A DNA stretch of 64,000 bases from Thermoproteota archaeon. GTDB taxonomy: Archaea; Korarchaeota; Korarchaeia; Korarchaeales; Korarchaeaceae. The stretch covers positions 1-64,000 of the forward strand of contig JALWYH010000030.1 of assembly GCA_027078475.1 (NCBI GenBank), given 5' to 3'. The notes beneath the pieces were generated by a model that was given only the letters and a program-made list of their open reading frames with translations, was not told the origin of the DNA and did not search any database. Shown piece by piece: positions 58,180-64,000 of this stretch. Every line of letters starts with the position of its first letter. The stretch's first letter is position 1. A program made the translations under genes and the position numbers.

Positions 58180-59381
58180 ACCGGTACCATGCCCTCTATC
58201 AGCCTGTTGACGAAGTCACCTATGTTCTCCAGCTCCGAGGCTATGATCTCCTCAACCTGGCCTTTCACGTCCTCGAAGTTGGCCTCCGTGTACACCTCGG
58301 CCGCCGCCAAGGCCGGCTCATTTATGGGCCTCCCGATTCTGCTGAGGAGCCAGACGTAGACCTCCTGAACCTCCTCCACATCCTCCACTATCTTCCTAGC
58401 GATCTCATGGGTGTATGCGTTGTATATCTTTCCCACGTGACTCACGGGGTTCTTCCCGGCCGCGGCTTCAGAGCTGCGGGGTCTCATGAGGGGGATCACT
58501 CCGTTGACCCCGTTCCCCCTTCCCACCTGGCCCGAATCCCCGCCTTCCGCTGAGGTGCCGAGAACAGTCAGGTAAACTCCGTGAACGCCCCTGCCCTTTA
58601 CATCCAAGGTGTTGATGTGGATGTTTATCTCGTTGAAGTCGTTGGAGAACCTGTCCTTGAGGAAGGAATTCACCCTGTCGAGAACCTCGCTCTTGCTCCT
58701 GAAATACTCCGATTCGTTCGATATGAACCTGTCCACGAAGGCCAGGGCTATGGTAAGATCGAGGTGATTGTTGTGTCTGCTTCCCATGACCTTTATATCC
58801 TCACCGGTCTCCTTGAAGTCCCTCTTGAACTCCGGGGAGTTCAGATACTTCTCCAGCTCGAGAACCACCCGCTCCGTCCTCGATAGGGGGGCATAGCCCA
58901 CCGCGGCGGATGTATCATTTGCCCCCATTATCTGGGATCCCCTCCGAAAGATGTCGGTCAGCTCGGCACTTCCCTGCTTGAGCTCAATCTGATAGCGTAC
59001 GTGCTCATCGGGATTGACGAACCTCAGATTCTCCCTTATCCAACTCTTCGCCGCGCCTATTACCACCTTATCTAGGTCAATAGAGTCCCCCCCATAGGAG
59101 ACCGTGGCCCTGTCGCCGAAGACTATGAGCATTGGCTCGATCACTTCGCCCCCTCCGAACCGGGGCTCGGTGACACCCGCCGCTAGGAGCGACTTGTCCG
59201 CGTTGTAGTGGAGTATCCCCCCGAACCTCCTCAGGTACTCCCTGTTTAGCTCTAGGGCGACTCGCTCCATTATGCCATCTGTAATAGTGTCCGGATGACC
59301 CTTGCCCTTCCTCTCAACGATCTCGATGGGCTGCTTATCCATGGGGAGCTTGTTGCATTTGGAAACCTTCAGGTAGCTCAT
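58173..59381 (-). CDS. metK: Archaeal-type methionine adenosyltransferase
   Basis: Makes S-adenosylmethionine from methionine and ATP. The archaeal form is set apart from bacterial MetK; its signatures here are VERKGKGHPDTITDGIMERV, HYNADKSLLAAGVTEPRFGG, MGANDTSAAVGYAP and GRGNGVNGVIPLMRPRS. 402 residues, normal. It supplies the AdoMet used by the many radical SAM, methyl- and aminopropyl-transfer enzymes in this window. The stop overlaps the helicase end by 7 bp. Confidence 0.96.
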   Translation of the reverse strand: MSYLKVSKCNKLPMDKQPIEIVERKGKGHPDTITDGIMERVALELNREYLRRFGGILHYNADKSLLAAGVTEPRFGGGEVIEPMLIVFGDRATVSYGGDSIDLDKVVIGAAKSWIRENLRFVNPDEHVRYQIELKQGSAELTDIFRRGSQIMGANDTSAAVGYAPLSRTERVVLELEKYLNSPEFKRDFKETGEDIKVMGSRHNNHLDLTIALAFVDRFISNESEYFRSKSEVLDRVNSFLKDRFSNDFNEINIHINTLDVKGRGVHGVYLTVLGTSAEGGDSGQVGRGNGVNGVIPLMRPRSSEAAAGKNPVSHVGKIYNAYTHEIARKIVEDVEEVQEVYVWLLSRIGRPINEPALAAAEVYTEANFEDVKGQVEEIIASELENIGDFVNRLIEGMVPVY

Positions 59382-59773
59382 GAAATCACCTACAAAGGGC
59401 CGGCCAAGAAATTGATAAATCTTCCACCGCTGCCCTGCAGAAAAACAGGACTCTCATAGAGGAGGAGTAGAAGGGCGAGATTACCCGAGAGGGGATCTAA
59501 GGCCCGATCCTCCTCCCGAGCATCCTCTCACCCCCCTGACTCCTCCATGAAATTTAACCCAGAAGTTGTATTTAAAAATTTCGTCAAGCAGGGTAAAATC
59601 ATTGGATTGAGCGACCGAATCTATAGTTAAAGCATATCTGTTGAGTCTATTCGATTGATAAAATAAATTATTTTGAAATCAATAATGGGAAGTTATTTCA
59701 CCTCAGAGGGCAGTTTTTAGGGCTGATTGAGAATTCTCAAGGGTTATATGGAGGACCTGAAAGTGCCAGGGAG
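59382..59773. other. Intergenic region with a foldable GC-rich segment
   Basis: No coding frame is credible. The left part (59461-59546) is GC-richer and can fold: GGAGGAGT pairs with ACTCCTCC, and inside GAGAGG/CCTCTC encloses GGATC/GATCC with an eight-nt loop. The right part is AT-rich and holds the promoter of the radical SAM gene, with TTATAT near 59740. I found no C/D or ACA boxes, so an RNA gene is possible but not supported beyond the fold. Confidence 0.35.
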
Positions 59774-60832
59774 ATGCTGCTGATAGTGACCACTACGGGC
59801 CTCTGCAACCTCAAGTGCTCCTACTGCGGAGGAAGCTTTCCCCCTCACTTGGTCCCACCAAGGCAGACATATCGGGTAGAGGACCTCCTCTCCCTAGCCA
59901 CCAAAATGGGGGCTGATATAGCGTTCTACGGAGGGGAGCCTCTCCTCAATCCGGATTTGATCATGAGGGTCATGGATGAACTGGGTCATGGGAGGAGATA
60001 CATAATCCAGACCAACGGCACCCTGTTCGATAACCTACCGGAGGAGTACTGGCTCAGGTTCGATGCCATACTCCTGTCGATAGACGGCAGGAGGGAGGTG
60101 AACGATCACTATAGGGGGCAGGGAAACTACGACAGAGTCGTAGACACCGCCAGGAGATTGAGGGATGTCGGGTACCGGGGCGATCTGATAGCTAGGATGG
60201 CCGTGTGGTACCGGAGCGATATATTCGAAGAGGTTACGCACCTCTTGAACCTCGGACTATTTAATCACGTGCACTGGCAGTTGAACGTCGTTTGGACCGA
60301 GCGTTGGGATTTCGGTGAATGGGCCCGGAAATCCTACCTACCGGGCATAAGGAGGCTGGCATCTCTCTGGATGGAGAGAATGAGAGAGGGGGAGGTCCTA
60401 GGTATAGTTCCCTTCCTGGGGATAGCCAAGGTTGCACTTTTCGATGAGTGGAGGAGCCCTCCTTGCGGCGCCGGGTCCGAGACCTTCACGGTCCTCCCTG
60501 ACGGCAGGATACTTGCCTGTCCCATAGCCGTGGATGCGGGATGGGCCGAGGTGGGCGACTTGGGGACAGGCATAAGAAAGAAGGTCCTGATAGGGGAGCC
60601 ATGCACTAGCTGCGAATACTTCAGGTACTGCGGGGGGAGATGCCTCTACGCCTACAAGGAGAGATATTGGGGGAACGAGGGTTTTGAGGAGATCTGCTCT
60701 GTAACAAAAGCCACTATAGATGAGGTACTCTCCAAAGTGGAGGAGATAAGGTCTCTCATGGAGAGGGGAATCGTCAGCCAGGAGGAACTATATTATCCAC
60801 CCTACGATAACACGACCGAGATAATCCCCTAA
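59774..60832 (+). CDS. Peptide-modifying-type radical SAM protein with SPASM-like tail (AF1577-like)
   Basis: 352 residues. The radical SAM motif CNLKCSYC is close to the N-terminus (TTTGLCNLKCSYCGGSF), and FYGGEPLLNP follows. The C-terminal SPASM-like cysteine set is full: PPCGAG, ILACPIAV, CTSCEYFRYCGGRCLYAYKE and EICSVTK. This is the layout of enzymes that modify ribosomally made peptides or proteins (AF1577-type group). I looked for a small precursor peptide nearby and saw none convincing. It leads a four-gene run with an ArsR-like regulator, a methyltransferase and an isochorismatase. Confidence 0.8.
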   Translation: MLLIVTTTGLCNLKCSYCGGSFPPHLVPPRQTYRVEDLLSLATKMGADIAFYGGEPLLNPDLIMRVMDELGHGRRYIIQTNGTLFDNLPEEYWLRFDAILLSIDGRREVNDHYRGQGNYDRVVDTARRLRDVGYRGDLIARMAVWYRSDIFEEVTHLLNLGLFNHVHWQLNVVWTERWDFGEWARKSYLPGIRRLASLWMERMREGEVLGIVPFLGIAKVALFDEWRSPPCGAGSETFTVLPDGRILACPIAVDAGWAEVGDLGTGIRKKVLIGEPCTSCEYFRYCGGRCLYAYKERYWGNEGFEEICSVTKATIDEVLSKVEEIRSLMERGIVSQEELYYPPYDNTTEIIP

Positions 60833-60842
60833 AGGTGATCTC

Positions 60843-61136
60843 TTGGACTGGGACGACCTGCTGGTGGAGGCCTTCTCTAACAGGATCAGGATAGCCATCT
60901 TGAGGCTTCTGGCCTCATCAGAAGGGGGGATGAACATAAGCAGGATAGCTAGATCTCTGGATGTCTCATATAGCACAGCGGAGAGAAATTTGGAGGCGCT
61001 AAGGCTCGCGGGCATGCTAAAGGAGATCAGGCTCGGCAGGGTCAGGATATATAGATTGTCAGGAGATAACCGGGTTAGAGCGGTGCTGAGGTGCTTGATG
61101 CCACATGAGCTGGAGGGCCTTCGAGAGGATAGCTGA
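60843..61136 (+). CDS. ArsR-like winged-helix regulator
   Basis: 97 residues. FSNRIRIAILRLLASSEGGM, NISRIARSLDVSYSTAERNL, EALRLAGMLKEIRLGRVRIY: a clear winged helix with recognition helix SYSTAERNLEALRLAG. No metal-binding cysteine pair of the classical ArsR sensors, apart from a single Cys near the end. TTG start with GGTGAT upstream, 10 nt after the radical SAM gene. It overlaps the methyltransferase by 32 bp and probably regulates the same unit. Confidence 0.82.
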   Translation: MDWDDLLVEAFSNRIRIAILRLLASSEGGMNISRIARSLDVSYSTAERNLEALRLAGMLKEIRLGRVRIYRLSGDNRVRAVLRCLMPHELEGLREDS

Positions 61137-61710
61137 GAAGTACGATGAGTGGTATGATGAGAACCGGGATATCTATGAAGCCGAACTGTCCTGCCTAAGG
61201 AGCCTGATGAGTATGAGGGAGAGGGGTCCCTGCTTGGAGGTGGGCGTGGGGACGGGGAGGTTCGCTGCCCCCTTGAGGGTAGAGTTCGGGCTTGATGCGG
61301 CATTCTCCCCCTTGCTAATAGCCAAGAAGAGAGGGGTGCAGGTGGTTCAAGGGAGGGCTGAATCGCTTCCATTCAGGGATTCTTCATTCCGCTGCGTCAC
61401 CATGGTGGTCACGCTCTGCTTTCTCGAGGACAAATCAGCCGCCCTGAGGGAGGCGGCTAGGGTACTCAGGAGGAGAGGGCGATTGTACATTTGTGTGATT
61501 CCGTCGGATTCACCATTGGGGAAGAGGTACACCAAAAGGGGCGAGTACGAATCCGGTTCCATATATTCCCTAGCTCGTTTCGTGAGCAGGGGAGAGTTGC
61601 TGGCCCTTATAGGAGAAAGCGGTTTCCTTCCAATGGGGGAATGCCATACATTAATAGAGGAAGGAGTACCGAACTTCCTATGCATGGAGGCGGTGTACCC
61701 GGGAGGTTGA
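61105..61710 (+). CDS. Class I SAM-dependent methyltransferase
   Basis: 201 residues with the class I methyltransferase order: AEKYDEWYDENRDIYEAELS, motif I LEVGVGTGRFAAPL, then VVQGRAESLPFRDSSFRCVT, then EAARVLRRRGRLYICV. UbiE/Methyltransf_11 type, used on small molecules, lipids or proteins. Substrate unknown. Coupled by overlap to the regulator before it and the hydrolase after it. Confidence 0.85.
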   Translation: MSWRAFERIAEKYDEWYDENRDIYEAELSCLRSLMSMRERGPCLEVGVGTGRFAAPLRVEFGLDAAFSPLLIAKKRGVQVVQGRAESLPFRDSSFRCVTMVVTLCFLEDKSAALREAARVLRRRGRLYICVIPSDSPLGKRYTKRGEYESGSIYSLARFVSRGELLALIGESGFLPMGECHTLIEEGVPNFLCMEAVYPGG

Positions 61711-62273
61711 GGCCAGAGGACTCTCTACTCCTGATAATAGACATGCAGGAAGCTTTCTCCGGAGTTGTGGGTGGATTTGACTCGATAGTCGGCTCCATAA
61801 CCTTACTGGCCAAGGTATCAAAGCTGCTCGGTGTGCCCGTTCTGGGAACGGAGCAGGTTCCCGAGAAGCTTGGAGGTACCGTCCGGGAGATAGATGCTCT
61901 CCTGGACGAGAAGCTCGCTAAGACCACGTTTGATGCATTGAAGGAGGAGAGAATAAAGGAGAGAATCCTCTCCTCCGGGAGAAGGAAGTTACTGCTGACG
62001 GGAATAGAGACCCATATATGCGTGCTCCAGACGACCTTGAGCGCTCTGTCAAGTGGGATGGAAGTTCACCTAGTGAGCGATGCCACTGGGTCAACGTTCC
62101 AAGAGGACAAGCAGGTGACCCTGATGAGGCTCTCGCGAGATGGAGCCCACGTGACCACATCGGAATCCGTCGTCTACGAGCTACTGGGGAGCTCGAAGCA
62201 TCCTAAGTTCAGAGAGGTCGTGTCCCTAGTCAAGGAGTATAGGGACAGGAGAAGGAGGGAAAAGGAGGAATGA
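61707..62273 (+). CDS. Isochorismatase-family hydrolase
   Basis: About 188 residues. The catalytic triad is visible: Asp in LLIIDMQEAF, Lys in KLAKTTFDAL and Cys in GIETHICVLQT. Members hydrolyse nicotinamide, ureidoacrylate, isochorismate and similar compounds; the short chain and EQVPEKLGGTV segment resemble YcaC/nicotinamidase-like members without clear specificity. TTG 61707 overlaps the methyltransferase stop (TTGA); ATG 61680 is an alternative. Confidence 0.82.
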   Translation: MRPEDSLLLIIDMQEAFSGVVGGFDSIVGSITLLAKVSKLLGVPVLGTEQVPEKLGGTVREIDALLDEKLAKTTFDALKEERIKERILSSGRRKLLLTGIETHICVLQTTLSALSSGMEVHLVSDATGSTFQEDKQVTLMRLSRDGAHVTTSESVVYELLGSSKHPKFREVVSLVKEYRDRRRREKEE

Positions 62274-62318
62274 AGTGAGAGAAAAGAGAATAGAAGCCGA
62301 TTAGATGGGAGGGGAGTA

Positions 62319-63830
62319 TCACGAGGCCGGCCAGGGCCTGTTCCTCCTCCTGACGTTAGTGGAACCAGCCTTAGACCCCCTTCTCTTGGACTTTGGCGGC
62401 CTCTTCACCGTCACCTTCCTCGATCTTCTCGTCCTCTCTCTAGACCTCTCGAGGAAGGTATTGCTCCTTGACTCCCTGTAGGCCAAGTAACCTGCCCCCA
62501 ATACTATCAGGGCTCCTATTCCCGCCGCTACCTCCAAGTTGCTGAAGTCGGAGCCAGCCCAAGCGGCAGAGCTCATCCTCTTGGGGATGATGACCTCCAC
62601 CCTCTTGGAGACCCAAGGGGACCAAGCTCCCTTATCATCCTTGACCCTGAACTTGACTGTGTACCTACCACTGGACTTGTACGTGTGATTCACCGAATCG
62701 TGGGGAATGGAATTTCCCCTCAGTCTACCCGAGGAAGTCGTTCCATCGCCGAAGTCCCAAACGAAAGCCACGACCTGACCATCCGGATCAAACCCCATGC
62801 CTTGGAAGATAAAAGTCACGTTATCATCGCTCCTTATCTCAACTATGGATGCCTGGGGTGGCTTGTTCCCCTTCACGGATATGCTCACCGTGTAAGCTGA
62901 CGAGAACGCACCCTTGGAGTCCTTCGCCCTGACCTTTACAGTGTAGGCTCCCTCCTTCCTGTAAATATGAGATATCTGAGGACCGGCCGTCTTCACGGTA
63001 CCATCACCGAAGTCCCACTGGAAGGACAACTTGTCACCATCCGGATCGGAGGCCGTCGCCCTGAATGAGACCGATTTCCCCACTGAGGGTTCCAAGGGAG
63101 TGAACCTGACGCTTATCACTACGGGAGGTCTGTTCTTGGGTTTTGGCTTGGTCTGAGAGCGAACGTAGACCTCTTGGGTTGCGACGTCAGAATAGGCTCC
63201 CTTGTCGTCCTTCACTTTTATCTTGACCACATAGGTGCCTGATTTTGAGTAAGCGTGTGTGACTCTAGTCAGATTAGCTCCTCTGAGCTTCTTTCCATCG
63301 CCGAAGTCCCAGTAGTACTCCACTACACGGCCATCTGGGTCGATCCCCTTGACCTTAAAGACGATCCTCTCTCCTGGCTCGGCCGGATTTGGAGAGATCT
63401 CTTCAAGCTTAACCAAGGGTTTGTAATTCGATTTTTTGATGGTCACGAGCTTCGTCTTCAGATTTGATTCCTTGAGCCAGACGTCCTTTACCTTCAGCTT
63501 CACGGTGTATGTCCTGTAATCCCCGTAGGTGTGGCTCACTACCATCTTATATGTGGCATCGCCCACCTTGGACCATCCACCTGTTTTCCTGACCACGGTG
63601 CCGTCGCCGAAGTCCCAGATCCACTCTCTGAGGCCGCTGTCAGGATCCTCGACAACCCCTATTAGTTCAACTGTCTTGCCAGTGACCCTGTATACCGTGA
63701 TCTCTACAACCCTAGGTGCAACGTCGGTGGAGGAGTCAACGGCGGGGCATCCCGTGTCAGCAGAAACAGCCACGGTCGTCAGTGTGAGAACCAGTAGAGC
63801 TGTGATTAGTGTTATTTTCGTTGCTCTCAT
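62319..63830 (-). CDS. Cell-surface PKD-repeat protein with C-terminal anchor
   Basis: 503 residues. Signal peptide (ITLITALLVLTLTTVAVSA), then four PKD domains, each with the strand motif WDFGDG (near residues 88, 174, 269 and 358) and a following HTY/HAY/HIY strand. A C-terminal transmembrane helix (GIGALIVLGAGYLAYRE) and a very basic cytoplasmic tail (RRSRKVTVKRPPKSKRRG) complete it. PKD domains are rigid beta-sandwich spacers in archaeal surface layers, used in adhesion or to hold enzymes off the membrane. No enzyme domain is present. Confidence 0.85.
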   Translation of the reverse strand: MRATKITLITALLVLTLTTVAVSADTGCPAVDSSTDVAPRVVEITVYRVTGKTVELIGVVEDPDSGLREWIWDFGDGTVVRKTGGWSKVGDATYKMVVSHTYGDYRTYTVKLKVKDVWLKESNLKTKLVTIKKSNYKPLVKLEEISPNPAEPGERIVFKVKGIDPDGRVVEYYWDFGDGKKLRGANLTRVTHAYSKSGTYVVKIKVKDDKGAYSDVATQEVYVRSQTKPKPKNRPPVVISVRFTPLEPSVGKSVSFRATASDPDGDKLSFQWDFGDGTVKTAGPQISHIYRKEGAYTVKVRAKDSKGAFSSAYTVSISVKGNKPPQASIVEIRSDDNVTFIFQGMGFDPDGQVVAFVWDFGDGTTSSGRLRGNSIPHDSVNHTYKSSGRYTVKFRVKDDKGAWSPWVSKRVEVIIPKRMSSAAWAGSDFSNLEVAAGIGALIVLGAGYLAYRESRSNTFLERSRERTRRSRKVTVKRPPKSKRRGSKAGSTNVRRRNRPWPAS

Positions 63831-64000
63831 CAGGTGATCCCTCTGGTAGCCCTAAATAAAGGTTGATGTGGCTCGAGTCCCCATTTACCGCTGCAACCGT
63901 TTCACCTGTAATATTATCGTATTATCAGCTCAATACTCATGATTCTGAAAGAAAATCGGAAATAAGCTGAGGAAATTTGAGTAAAAAATGCGAGGGGATC

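Noticed and set aside
1-64000. CRISPR array to accompany Cas6
   Set aside because: No set of regularly spaced direct repeats was found by eye on either strand.

Overview
This window is a densely packed archaeal chromosome segment. Evidence for an archaeon: an HMf-type histone, glycerol-1-phosphate dehydrogenase, a tetraether-synthase-like radical SAM enzyme, ABCE1, eS25, archaeal-type methionine adenosyltransferase, DtdA, a NurA-HerA-Mre11-Rad50 cluster, TATA-driven and often leaderless genes, and a box C/D guide RNA. GC-rich stem RNAs, abundant AGG/AGA arginine codons and many TTG/GTG starts suggest a thermophile of the TACK group. eS25 together with a histone would fit Korarchaeota, but that placement is a low-confidence guess. 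I see no insertion sequence, prophage or CRISPR array.

Layout. 0.3-6.4 kb: S-adenosylmethionine decarboxylase, a solitary Cas6, a UPF0200 kinase, a PflX-type radical SAM gene preceded by a highly structured 139-nt RNA, an endonuclease IV-like protein, tRNA-Asp tightly linked to a PUA protein, and an acyl-CoA synthetase relative that lacks the active-site histidine. 6.5-12.6 kb: indolepyruvate:ferredoxin oxidoreductase (iorAB), ABCE1, a membrane protein, egsA. 12.6-21.8 kb: an exported glycoprotein-like protein, MetRS, RibL, a DHH phosphoesterase, a C/D sRNA whose two guides both match conserved 16S rRNA, cupin, ThpR, a SAM-hydrolysing DUF62 protein, a degenerate PEP-synthase-like protein and a membrane protein with a degenerate ATPase-like domain. 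21.7-29.4 kb: lipid genes (geranylgeranyl reductase and Tes), a HEAT-like protein, an MBL-fold hydrolase, a second AdoMetDC-like protein without the pyruvoyl serine, a methylthiotransferase, DUF211, a start-less PIN-like remnant, and DtdA.

29.4-33.8 kb: a PAP2-like protein, TIM-barrel proteins, a UppP-like/DedA fusion, tRNA-Arg, the histone, then a 600-bp AT-rich gene-free stretch. 33.8-46.5 kb: creatininase, cyclic-2,3-diphosphoglycerate synthetase, ThiL, an MBL protein, eS25, a coiled-coil protein, a site-2 protease, an acetyltransferase, a TusA-like protein without its cysteine, AhcY, a radical SAM protein, DUF59, a beta-CASP nuclease, the detached MetRS tRNA-binding subunit, and a PspA/wHTH membrane pair. 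46.5-59.4 kb: canonical ADP-forming acyl-CoA synthetase alpha domain, nurA-herA-mre11-rad50, Hsp20, a large SF2 helicase, and MetK. 59.8-63.8 kb: a peptide-modifying-type radical SAM enzyme with an ArsR-like regulator, a methyltransferase, an isochorismatase, and a cell-surface PKD-repeat protein.

Two themes tie the window together. First, S-adenosylmethionine supply and use: MetK, AhcY, AdoMetDC and its dead paralogue, the DUF62 enzyme, five radical SAM proteins and methyltransferases. Second, membrane lipid and polyprenyl-phosphate chemistry: EgsA, GGR, Tes, PAP2 and UppP-DedA. At least eight divergent gene pairs share a single AT-rich promoter core about 25 nt from both starts.
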